From Oscillospiraceae bacterium (GTDB taxonomy: Bacteria > Bacillota > Clostridia > Oscillospirales > Ruminococcaceae): 6,717 nucleotides of DNA. The stretch is taken from contig JAQUTM010000125.1 in NCBI GenBank assembly GCA_028694405.1, forward strand, positions 1 to 6,717. Direction: 5' to 3'. The notes under the pieces are model-generated. The model ran no database searches. It saw only the letters and a list, made by a program, of their open reading frames with translations, and was not told the origin of the DNA. Of the stretch, positions 1 to 6,368 are shown in pieces (positions within the stretch are counted from its first letter, which is position 1; each line of letters begins with the position of its first letter). The translations under genes were made by a program, and so were the position numbers.

Positions 1-2
1 TG

Positions 3-11
3 TGCTATAAT
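3..11 (+). promoter_or_regulatory. Candidate extended -10 element upstream of phoH
   Basis: The string TGcTATAAT is a perfect match to an extended -10 (TGn directly before TATAAT). It would place a start site near 18 and give a leader of about 25 nt before the phoH ATG at 42. Any -35 hexamer would lie outside the window, so it cannot be checked. A second TATAAT at 22-27 is too close to the ribosome binding site to be a useful promoter for this gene. AT-rich leaders produce such matches by chance, and the true operon promoter may lie further upstream. Confidence 0.35.
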
Positions 12-41
12 TAAAATGTATTATAATGTGCGAGGTAAAAT

Positions 42-1004
42 ATGGCGGAATGGCATAAAGAAATTGAAAATTTAGAAATTGCGTTAGAAGTATTTGGTAG
101 CTGTGACGAAAATATAAAATTGTTAGAAAAAGAACTGACTGTTACCGCTGTAAGCCGAGGCAACGAAATTAAATTTATTGGTGAAGAAGATGCGGTTAGT
201 GCCGCCGGACGTACTATAGAAGCAATGATTACCGTACTAAAAAACGGTACAGCGTTAGATGAGCAAACAATACGGTATTGTCTCTCTTTAGCTTGTACAG
301 GCGATGCAGAAAAAGTGCATGAGCTAACAGGAGATTTTGTGGTTATAACTACAAAAGGACGTCCGATTCGCCCCAAAACCTTGGGTCAAAAAGCCTATTT
401 GAGTGCCATTCGTAAAAATGCAATTACCTTTGGTGTTGGGCCTGCCGGCACAGGAAAGACGTATTTAGCCGTTGCTATGGCGGTTAAACATTTTAAAGCC
501 CACGAAGTAAGCCGTATTATTTTAACCCGTCCTGCAGTTGAGGCCGGCGAAAAGCTGGGCTTTTTACCGGGAGATTTACAAAATAAAGTTGACCCCTATT
601 TACGCCCGCTATACGATGGCCTTTTTGACATGATAGGTCCGGAAACGTTTCAAAAGCTGCTGGAAAAAGGTACAATCGAAGTAGCACCTCTGGCATATAT
701 GCGCGGGCGCACATTAGATGATTCTTTTATTATATTAGACGAAGCGCAAAATACCACGCCGGAGCAGATGAAAATGTTTTTAACCCGTATGGGGCAAAAT
801 TCTAAAGTAGTGGTTACAGGAGATATTACGCAGATAGACTTACCTGACAAAAATCGGTCCGGACTTATTGATGCACTGCGTGTGCTGAAAAATATAGATG
901 GCATAGAAAAAATTATCTTTAGCGAAAAAGATGTGGTTCGTCACCGACTTGTACAAGAAATTGTAAAAGCTTATGAAAAAGCGGATCAAACGCGAAAAAG
1001 GTAA
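42..1004 (+). CDS. phoH: PhoH family ATPase (PhoH-like / YbeZ type)
   Basis: Cytoplasmic P-loop ATPase of the PhoH family, 320 aa, the normal full length for the Gram-positive form. Residues 10-65 look like the N-terminal KH-like RNA-binding segment. The ATPase core follows from about 110. Walker A is GPAGTGKT at 133-140, Walker B is IILDEAQN at 230-237, and the downstream VVTGDITQIDLP block is at 257-268. The LTRPAVEAGEKLGFLPGD block typical of the family starts at 161. The ATG at 42 is chosen because GAGG at 32-35 sits 6 nt upstream. The family is thought to act as an RNA helicase or RNA-linked ATPase working with YbeY; the adjacent ybeY, 20 nt downstream, supports a role in rRNA processing, but the exact substrate is not established. 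No key residue is missing. Confidence 0.95.
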   Translation: MAEWHKEIENLEIALEVFGSCDENIKLLEKELTVTAVSRGNEIKFIGEEDAVSAAGRTIEAMITVLKNGTALDEQTIRYCLSLACTGDAEKVHELTGDFVVITTKGRPIRPKTLGQKAYLSAIRKNAITFGVGPAGTGKTYLAVAMAVKHFKAHEVSRIILTRPAVEAGEKLGFLPGDLQNKVDPYLRPLYDGLFDMIGPETFQKLLEKGTIEVAPLAYMRGRTLDDSFIILDEAQNTTPEQMKMFLTRMGQNSKVVVTGDITQIDLPDKNRSGLIDALRVLKNIDGIEKIIFSEKDVVRHRLVQEIVKAYEKADQTRKR

Positions 1005-1024
1005 GACGTAGAAAGGAAAACAAA

Positions 1025-1525
1025 ATGTCTAATAAAGTATATATTACAAATCAACAAAATATTGTAAAAGTGCCTTCGGGCATACGCATTTTAATTCGCC
1101 GTGCCTGCAATGCAGCACTGGAGATGGAAAATTTTGATAAACCTGCCGAGATAAGTGTTACGTTTGTAGATAACGAGGAAATTGCCAAGCTAAATGCTCA
1201 ATATCGCAACAAGCCTCAACCTACCGATGTACTCTCTTTCCCTCTTGGGGCAGACGGCGTGTACGACCAAAACAACGAAACCGGAGCCTGTATGTTGGGA
1301 GACATTGTAATCAGTTTAGAAAAAGCTTACGAGCAGGCAGATATTTACGGCCACAGCCTACAGCGTGAGGTTGCTTTTTTGACGGTACATTCCATGCTGC
1401 ATTTATTGGGATATGACCATGAAAACGGCGGCATAGAGGCCGTGCGTATGCGCGAAAAAGAGGAGGCCACACTTATTCAACTGGGGCTTCAGCGTACTGT
1501 TTCCTATACCGATTCAGAAATATAG
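1025..1525 (+). CDS. ybeY: Endoribonuclease YbeY (rRNA maturation factor)
   Basis: Zinc-dependent single-strand endoribonuclease of the UPF0054/YbeY family, involved in 16S rRNA 3'-end maturation and 70S ribosome quality control in the cytoplasm. The 166-aa length is typical. The zinc signature H-x3-H-x5-H is present as HSMLHLLGYDH at 122-132 (H122, H126, H132). The conserved RNKPQPTDVLSFP block lies at 61-73 and GDIVIS at 92-97. The ATG at 1025 has AGGA at 1014-1017, 7 nt upstream. It sits between phoH (20-nt gap) and dgkA (6-nt gap), as in many Firmicutes, which suggests cotranscription. Nothing looks damaged. Confidence 0.96.
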   Translation: MSNKVYITNQQNIVKVPSGIRILIRRACNAALEMENFDKPAEISVTFVDNEEIAKLNAQYRNKPQPTDVLSFPLGADGVYDQNNETGACMLGDIVISLEKAYEQADIYGHSLQREVAFLTVHSMLHLLGYDHENGGIEAVRMREKEEATLIQLGLQRTVSYTDSEI

Positions 1526-1531
1526 GCCGAC

Positions 1532-2002
1532 GTGCTGATGAAAACACAGCTGAAAAATTTTTTTAAGTCTTTTAGATACGCCGCTAAAGGTGTTTGTAGT
1601 GCCTTTAAGCAAGAACGTAACATGCGGTTTCATTTGGTAGCCGCAGTATATGTATACGCTTTTTCGCTTTTTTATCAATTTACACGGTTGGAATATGCGG
1701 TTATTACGATTTGTGTAGCGGGCGTAATTGCACTGGAACTGCTCAATACAGCTGTTGAACGAGCTGTAGAAAAACCGGGCAATCCTTATGATGCACGCGT
1801 AGGCCAGGTGAAAGACATTGCTGCAGGTGCCGTTTTCATTTTTAGCATAGGCGCTGCCATTTGCGGGCTGCTTTTATTTTGGCGCTACCAAACTGTTGTT
1901 TATATAGTACAGTGGTTTTTTCAAGCGCCATGGCGCATAGCAGCTTTTTTGACCGTCACGTTTTTTGCGGGACATTTTATTTTTAAAAGTGAGGATAAAT
2001 AG
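1532..2002 (+). CDS. dgkA: Diacylglycerol kinase / undecaprenol kinase (DgkA family)
   Basis: Small integral-membrane lipid kinase. In Gram-positive bacteria this family mainly phosphorylates undecaprenol, recycling the cell-wall lipid carrier. Three family membrane segments lie at about 33-48, 53-72 and 96-117. Active-site residues are visible: E28 in QERN, E69-x-x-N72 and E76 in ELLNTAVE, and K94-D95 in VKDIAAGAV. At 80 there is Glu where the family usually has Asp. A further hydrophobic stretch at about 135-150 gives a C-terminal extension, making 156 aa against roughly 120-130 for typical members. The start is uncertain: GTG at 1532 (used here) or ATG at 1538, two codons later. Neither has a strong ribosome binding site, so translation is probably coupled to ybeY, whose stop is 6 nt upstream. 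A cytidine deaminase gene often found next in Bacillus is absent. Confidence 0.9.
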   Translation: MLMKTQLKNFFKSFRYAAKGVCSAFKQERNMRFHLVAAVYVYAFSLFYQFTRLEYAVITICVAGVIALELLNTAVERAVEKPGNPYDARVGQVKDIAAGAVFIFSIGAAICGLLLFWRYQTVVYIVQWFFQAPWRIAAFLTVTFFAGHFIFKSEDK

Positions 2003-2910
2003 TGCAGGAAAATACACAAACCAAATCTTTATTTGCCGCCATTGTGGGCAAACCTAATGTAGGCAAATCATCTTTATTAAATAAGCTTGTAGGGGAAAAA
2101 GTTGCCATTGTAACCAGTAAGCCGCAAACGACGCGTACTAAGGTTACCGGTATCCTTACAAAGGGCGTTACGCAGTTCATTTTTTTGGATACACCCGGTA
2201 TTCATAAAGCACGCACAAAATTGGGCGAGCGTATGGTGAAAACCAGTACCCAGAGTGTGGCAGATGTAGATGTAGTGCTAATGGTGTTTGAACCTTATGG
2301 GGAGCTAACGGAAGCCGAACTTTTGTTGATTGAAGGAATAAAAGCGCAGAAAGTACCTGCGATAGCAGCCATCAATAAAATTGACACTTTAAAAAAAGAG
2401 GCTGATTTAGACGACCGCATGGCATTTATAAAAGCTTTACAGGCGTTTGACTGTATTAAGACAATTTCTGTGGCAGAGGATAAGAACGTATCTGATTTGC
2501 TGGACAAGCTGGGAGAATATGCGGTGGAAAGTCCACATTTTTTTCCGGAGGATTCCTACACGGATTTACCGGAAAAAGCTTTGGTTGCAGAAATTGTACG
2601 AGAAAAAATGCTGCTCAACCTTTATGATGAAATTCCCCACGGCACTGCGGTTACCGTAGAACGCTTTAAAGAACGCCCGGATAAAGATATTATAGATATT
2701 GATATTAATATTTATTGCGAGAAAAAGAGCCATAAGGGTATGATAATTGGCAAGGGTGGCCAAATGCTGAAAAAAATTGCCTCTGCGGCTCGCTTGGAAT
2801 GCGAAGAATTTTTAGGAACGCGCGTAAATTTGCAATGTTGGGTAAAAATAAAAGACGATTGGCGCGATAACGACTTTTTATTGAATAATTTTGGATTTAA
2901 AACAGAATAA
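2002..2910 (+). CDS. era: GTPase Era
   Basis: Essential-type GTPase that binds the 3' end of 16S rRNA and assists 30S subunit assembly; cytoplasmic, peripherally membrane associated. At 302 aa it is full length. GTPase motifs: G1 GKPNVGKS (16-23), G2 around QTTRTK (42-47), G3 DTPG (63-66), G4 NKID (125-128). The G5 region reads ISVAEDKNV (155-163), whereas family members usually have SA followed by a Gly. The C-terminal KH domain has the GxxG motif in MIIGKGGQML (247-256), preceded by IPHGTAV (211-217). The GTG start at 2002 shares one base with the dgkA stop, with GAGGA at 1991-1995 placed 6 nt upstream. This suggests translational coupling. Confidence 0.96.
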   Translation: MQENTQTKSLFAAIVGKPNVGKSSLLNKLVGEKVAIVTSKPQTTRTKVTGILTKGVTQFIFLDTPGIHKARTKLGERMVKTSTQSVADVDVVLMVFEPYGELTEAELLLIEGIKAQKVPAIAAINKIDTLKKEADLDDRMAFIKALQAFDCIKTISVAEDKNVSDLLDKLGEYAVESPHFFPEDSYTDLPEKALVAEIVREKMLLNLYDEIPHGTAVTVERFKERPDKDIIDIDINIYCEKKSHKGMIIGKGGQMLKKIASAARLECEEFLGTRVNLQCWVKIKDDWRDNDFLLNNFGFKTE

Positions 2911-2935
2911 AAGGATTGGTTTAAATTTCCGCACA

Positions 2936-2941
2936 TATAAT
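2936..2941 (+). promoter_or_regulatory. Candidate -10 box for an internal yqzL-recO-mutS2 promoter
   Basis: A perfect TATAAT lies in the 86-nt gap between era and yqzL, the only sizeable gap within the gene block. A start site near 2948 would follow. The -35 is poor: TTGGTT at 2916-2921 gives only 14 nt of spacer, and GGATTG at 2913-2918 gives 17 nt but little resemblance to consensus. No TG extension precedes the box. The position makes a secondary promoter plausible, but the sequence alone does not settle it. Confidence 0.35.
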
Positions 2942-2950
2942 AGAACGTAA

Positions 2951-2974
2951 AGTATATATTAAATTATATATACT
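2951..2974 (+). repeat. AT-rich inverted repeat (hairpin) upstream of yqzL
   Basis: AGTATATAT at 2951-2959 pairs perfectly with ATATATACT at 2966-2974 around a 6-nt loop. Skipping TAA at 2948-2950 lets ACG (2945-2947) pair with CGT (2975-2977) and extend the stem. No T-run follows, so this is not a standard terminator on the + strand. It ends 9 nt before the GGAGG ribosome binding site of yqzL. If the TATAAT at 2936 is used, the hairpin would form at the very 5' end of the transcript and could protect it from decay. It could also be a protein-binding palindrome or a processing site. Confidence 0.6.
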
Positions 2975-2996
2975 CGTTTGTGTGGAGGTGGCACTG

Positions 2997-3158
2997 TTGG
3001 ACGACCAAAATTATTGGAAAGTATTTGAAAGCACAGGCAATATTGAGTATTATCTGCGTTACAAAACAAGTGTAGATCCGCAGCCAACTGCCGCGGAAAT
3101 CAAGGAACAAAACGCATATGCAAATAACAACAACAGGGCTGGTTCTGCGGGAGATTAA
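2997..3158 (+). CDS. yqzL: YqzL-like small protein
   Basis: Small 53-aa protein between era and recO, the same position as yqzL in Bacillus. The N-terminal half matches the YqzL-like family pattern W-K-x-F-x-x-T-G-x-I-x-x-Y-L: W7, K8, F10, T13, G14, I16, Y19, L20. The function of the family is unknown; no signal peptide or membrane segment is visible. The TTG start at 2997 is chosen because GGAGG at 2984-2988 lies 8 nt upstream; CTG at 2994 is a less likely alternative. The last 13 or so codons overlap the start of recO by 41 nt in another frame and encode a polar, Asn-rich tail (NNNNRAGSAGD) that is probably constrained by recO rather than by its own function. The non-ATG start and small size make it easy for gene callers to miss. 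Confidence 0.85.
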   Translation: MDDQNYWKVFESTGNIEYYLRYKTSVDPQPTAAEIKEQNAYANNNNRAGSAGD

Positions 3159-3885
3159 AACAGGTGAGGCTGATCGCATACTTACTGTTTTTACGCAAGA
3201 CTACGGCGTTATTACAGCCATTGCCAAAGGCTCTATGCGTATGAAAAATAAATTATTTCATGCAACTAGCCTTTTTTGCTATTCAGAATTTATCCTTTAT
3301 GAGGGTAAATCTATGTATACCGTCAATGAGGCCTCTGTAAAAGAGGTCTTTTTTGGTTTGCGTAACCGCGTAGAAGCGGTCGCGCTTGCTATGTATTTGG
3401 CCGAATTAACCTCCACCGTATCGCTAGAGCGTACCGATGCAAAAGCTCAGTTAAAATTATTGTTAAACGCTTTTTACTTTATTAGCGAAAACAAACGCCC
3501 TTTACAGTATATAAAGGCGGTTTATGAATTAAGAACGCTAAGTGAAACAGGATATATGCCAGACTTGGTAGCGTGTAAGGACTGTGCGCAATATGAAGGC
3601 GGAAAGTTTTATTTTGATTTGCTGGAAGGCTATTTACTGTGCCAAAGCTGCGCAATAAAACGTGGAAAAGAGCCAAATCTTGACCCCGCTGCGCTAGCGG
3701 CTATGCGCCATATTATATTTGTAGAGCCTGCAAAGCTATATGCCTTTACACTGCCGAATTTGGCTTTAATGAACCTCTATTTAATTGTAGATGGTTATAC
3801 ATTAAATCAAATAGATAAACCTTTAAAAACCAGAGATTTTTTATTATCCGTTTTACCAAATTTAATTAACGAGGAAACAACATGA
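3118..3885 (+). CDS. recO: DNA repair protein RecO
   Basis: Recombination mediator that, with RecR and RecF, loads RecA onto SSB-coated single-stranded DNA and anneals complementary strands. At 255 aa it is of usual length. The N-terminal OB-fold region has the typical opening MQITTTGLVLREIK and a GEADRILTVFT block at 16-26. The C-terminal helical domain contains a four-cysteine zinc-finger: C153-x2-C156 and C175-x2-C178. This Cys4 site occurs in many but not all RecO proteins. The ATG at 3118 lies inside yqzL; its AAGGA at 3102-3106 is 11 nt upstream, a slightly long spacing, so coupling to yqzL translation is likely. It ends in an ATGA overlap with mutS2. Confidence 0.95.
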   Translation: MQITTTGLVLREIKTGEADRILTVFTQDYGVITAIAKGSMRMKNKLFHATSLFCYSEFILYEGKSMYTVNEASVKEVFFGLRNRVEAVALAMYLAELTSTVSLERTDAKAQLKLLLNAFYFISENKRPLQYIKAVYELRTLSETGYMPDLVACKDCAQYEGGKFYFDLLEGYLLCQSCAIKRGKEPNLDPAALAAMRHIIFVEPAKLYAFTLPNLALMNLYLIVDGYTLNQIDKPLKTRDFLLSVLPNLINEETT

Positions 3886-6254
3886 TACAAAAATATACAC
3901 AAGCTTTAGAGTTTAATAAAATTTTAAAGCAGTTGGCTGATGGCGCATGTTGCAGCGAAGCAAAAGAATATTTAGCGCATCTACAGCCTTTTGCAGACGC
4001 TGACAGTGTGGAACAAGCCCTGCTGGAAACAGACACAATGATGACCCTTATGCTAAAAAACGGAACACCCCGCATAAGCGGCGTAGAAGGGGTTTTGGGC
4101 ACAGTACAGCGTGCAGAAAAAGGGGGTATTTTATCTCCCGCCGAACTGCTTTTGGTTGCCTCTACTTTACGCAACTTTAAAATGCTGCAACAGTGGTACA
4201 ATCAGCTTGAGCAAGCCGAATGTCCTTTAAATGATGTGTTTTTTACCCTTTGTCCCCAACCCACTTTAGAAAAAAATATTTACGAAAGTATTTTATCTGA
4301 TACCGAAATTGCGGATACTGCCAGCAATAGCCTTTATGAGATTCGTACTAAAATTCGTCGAACAGAATCTGCTATTCGCGATAAGTTGGACGGTATGATA
4401 AAAAATCAAAGCACACAAAAGTATTTGCAAGATGCAGTGGTTTCTATTCGCAGCGGACGCTTTGTAGTGCCGGTGCGAGCCGAGTTTAAAGGCGAGGTAA
4501 GCGGTGTAATACACGATGTATCCTCTACAGGTGCTACTTTATTTGTTGAACCTACTGCGGTAGTAGAAGCGAACGCTAAAATTTTGCAGCTTAAAAATTT
4601 GGAAAAAGAAGAGATAGACCGCATTTTAACGGCTTTTTCTAACCAAGTTGCCAATTTGCAGCCTTTGTTTGGCGTAAGCTACGAGGGTATGATTAAAATT
4701 GATATACTTATTGCCAAAGCAAAATTAGCGTTGGCGCAAAACGCCAATAAACCCACTGTAAATCGCGATTTTTCGTTTCAATTAATAAAAGCGCGTCACC
4801 CGCTTATTGACAAAACAAAAGTAGTACCGGTGGACATTGCTTTGGGTGAAGCATATGATACCATGATTATTACAGGTCCCAATACGGGTGGTAAAACCGT
4901 AACATTAAAAACCGCTGGTCTGCTTTGCCTTATGGCACAAGCAGGTTTGCTGATTCCCGCTAATGAGCGCAGCAGCGTTTGTGTATTTAGAGAAATTTTA
5001 GTTGATATTGGCGATGAACAAAGTATTGAACAAAGCTTGTCTACTTTTTCGGGTCACATAAAAAATATAACACAAATTTTAGGTAATACGGCAGAGGACA
5101 CACTGGTTTTGCTAGACGAGCTAGGGGCGGGAACAGACCCCGCCGAAGGTGCTGCTCTTGCAGTTTCCATTATTGAACAACTGCGAAAAAGCGGCACACG
5201 CATTATGGCCACAACACACTATGGGGAACTTAAAATATTTGCGTTGGAAACTGCCGGTGTACAAAATGCCAGCTGCGAATTTAACGTTGAAACCTTGCGT
5301 CCTACTTACAAATTAAGTGTAGGTGTGCCGGGGAAATCCAATGCGTTTTTAATCAGTGAAAAATTGGGTGTGCCCACAGAGATAATTGATGTGGCAAGGC
5401 TACATCTCTCTCAAGAAGATAAACGCTTTGAACAGGTTTTAGCCCAACTGGAAGATTTAAAAGTAGAGCTGAAAAACGGCCAAGAAGAAATTGAATATTT
5501 AAAACACGCTGCGGAACATCAGGTAGAAGCAGCACAGGCAAAATGTGAAGAGTTAATCAGACAAGGCGAACAAGAACTTGCCATGGCAAGAGAAAAAGCC
5601 AATGCGATAACCAAAAATGTGCAGGATTCGGCCTATAACCTAATGGACGAACTTAAGCAACTGCAAAAGCAAGAGAATATCTCGGCACAACAACGTGCAA
5701 TACGCGCTCGAGAAATTGCGCGAAAAGAGACAGAAAAGCTATACCATGCAAGTGATGCAGAACAAGCACGAAAAATTTATCACACACCTTTAAAAAGTGT
5801 GAAAATAGGCGATAGCGTAATGATTGCAAGTTTGGATAAGCAGGCTACAGTAACCGCTTTGCCTGATAAAAACGGCAATGTAGAAGTGTTGGCGGGTATT
5901 ATAAAAACCAAAGTAAAGCTAAATGACTTATACGCTGTGGCCAAACAACAGCAGGTACAGCCTAAGAAAAACTTTGCTAAAGCCACCAATCCAAACGCCA
6001 AGCCAAGAAGCGCAAACATGGAAATCAATCTTTTGGGAATGAATGTAGACGAAGCTATCTTAGAGGTGGACCGTTTTATTGACGCCGCCATTATGACGGG
6101 CTTGGGCACAGTTTATCTGGTGCACGGAAAAGGAACCGGAGCTTTGCGCAAAGGCATACAAACACATTTAAAAACACACCGCAGTGTAAAAAGCTATCGC
6201 CTTGGTACCTATGGAGAAGGCGATGCAGGCGTAACTGTAGTAGAGTTAAAATAG
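3882..6254 (+). CDS. mutS2: MutS2 family ATPase with C-terminal Smr domain
   Basis: DNA/ribosome-associated ATPase of 790 aa, the usual MutS2 length. The family is linked to suppressing homologous recombination and, in Bacillus, to splitting collided ribosomes; it is not a mismatch-repair MutS. Core lever/clamp region about 1-300, including HDVSSTGATLFVEP at 211-224. ATPase: Walker A GPNTGGKT (332-339), signature SLSTFSGHI (385-393), Walker B LVLLDELGAGTDP (408-420), and TTHYGEL (444-450). A long charged coiled coil spans about 510-625, followed by a small beta (KOW-like) region at about 638-686, a polar Lys/Gln/Asn linker, and a Smr domain at about 712-790. HGKGTGALRKG (748-758) is intact, but the usual LDLRG motif reads INLLG (715-719), losing the Asp and Arg. 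GAGGA at 3871-3875 sits 6 nt before the ATG. Confidence 0.96.
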   Translation: MIQKYTQALEFNKILKQLADGACCSEAKEYLAHLQPFADADSVEQALLETDTMMTLMLKNGTPRISGVEGVLGTVQRAEKGGILSPAELLLVASTLRNFKMLQQWYNQLEQAECPLNDVFFTLCPQPTLEKNIYESILSDTEIADTASNSLYEIRTKIRRTESAIRDKLDGMIKNQSTQKYLQDAVVSIRSGRFVVPVRAEFKGEVSGVIHDVSSTGATLFVEPTAVVEANAKILQLKNLEKEEIDRILTAFSNQVANLQPLFGVSYEGMIKIDILIAKAKLALAQNANKPTVNRDFSFQLIKARHPLIDKTKVVPVDIALGEAYDTMIITGPNTGGKTVTLKTAGLLCLMAQAGLLIPANERSSVCVFREILVDIGDEQSIEQSLSTFSGHIKNITQILGNTAEDTLVLLDELGAGTDPAEGAALAVSIIEQLRKSGTRIMATTHYGELKIFALETAGVQNASCEFNVETLRPTYKLSVGVPGKSNAFLISEKLGVPTEIIDVARLHLSQEDKRFEQVLAQLEDLKVELKNGQEEIEYLKHAAEHQVEAAQAKCEELIRQGEQELAMAREKANAITKNVQDSAYNLMDELKQLQKQENISAQQRAIRAREIARKETEKLYHASDAEQARKIYHTPLKSVKIGDSVMIASLDKQATVTALPDKNGNVEVLAGIIKTKVKLNDLYAVAKQQQVQPKKNFAKATNPNAKPRSANMEINLLGMNVDEAILEVDRFIDAAIMTGLGTVYLVHGKGTGALRKGIQTHLKTHRSVKSYRLGTYGEGDAGVTVVELK

Positions 6255-6265
6255 ACTAAATTTTT

Positions 6266-6299
6266 GGAGTATAGCTTTTACAGCTATACTCCTTTTTTT
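6266..6299 (+). terminator. Intrinsic terminator after mutS2
   Basis: GGAGTATAGCT (6266-6276) pairs perfectly over 11 bp with AGCTATACTCC (6282-6292) around a 5-nt loop, followed by seven T residues (6293-6299). It begins 11 nt after the mutS2 stop codon. It should end the operon and separate mutS2 from the downstream sporulation gene. Confidence 0.93.
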
Positions 6300-6313
6300 C
6301 TTTCTTCGTTTTT

Positions 6314-6347
6314 TTTGACACGTTTTTCGCTTCGGACAGGATATTCT
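6314..6347 (+). promoter_or_regulatory. Candidate Spo0A-type sigma-A promoter of spoIIGA
   Basis: TTGACA at 6315-6320 is a perfect -35. The best -10 nearby is TATTCT at 6342-6347 (4 of 6 matches), 21 nt away, far longer than the normal 17. The Bacillus spoIIG promoter is known for a similar over-long spacer (about 22 nt), overcome by Spo0A~P. TTTGACA at 6314-6320 also fits the first seven bases of the 0A box in the TTYGACAAA orientation, overlapping the -35 as in Bacillus. A TTCGGACA at 6331-6338 resembles the box with an inserted G. TATAAA at 6349-6354 is an alternative -10 without a good partner. Confidence 0.4.
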
Positions 6348-6368
6348 TTATAAAGAGGTGAAAGTGAT

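Noticed and set aside
22..27. Second TATAAT in the phoH leader
   Set aside because: A start from it would fall on the ribosome binding site at about 32-35, leaving no usable leader.
11..376. Minus-strand open frame of about 120 codons opposite phoH
   Set aside because: It lies fully antisense to a strongly conserved phoH reading frame, has no recognisable motif and no convincing gene context.
2447..2659. Plus-strand frame of 70 codons inside era
   Set aside because: It is out of frame within the intact era gene and has no start signals or homology that I recognise.
2951..2974. AT-rich hairpin considered as a terminator for era
   Set aside because: The stem has almost no GC pairs and is not followed by a T-run; the downstream bases read CGTTTGTGTGG.
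3866..4201. Minus-strand open frame opposite the recO-mutS2 junction
   Set aside because: It is antisense to the conserved MutS2 N-terminus, and its protein is low-complexity Ser/Cys-rich with no family features.
5780..6109. Minus-strand open frame opposite the MutS2 linker and Smr domain
   Set aside because: Its hydrophobic look is explained by the complement of Lys/Gln/Asn-rich codons in MutS2; no own ribosome binding site or context supports it.
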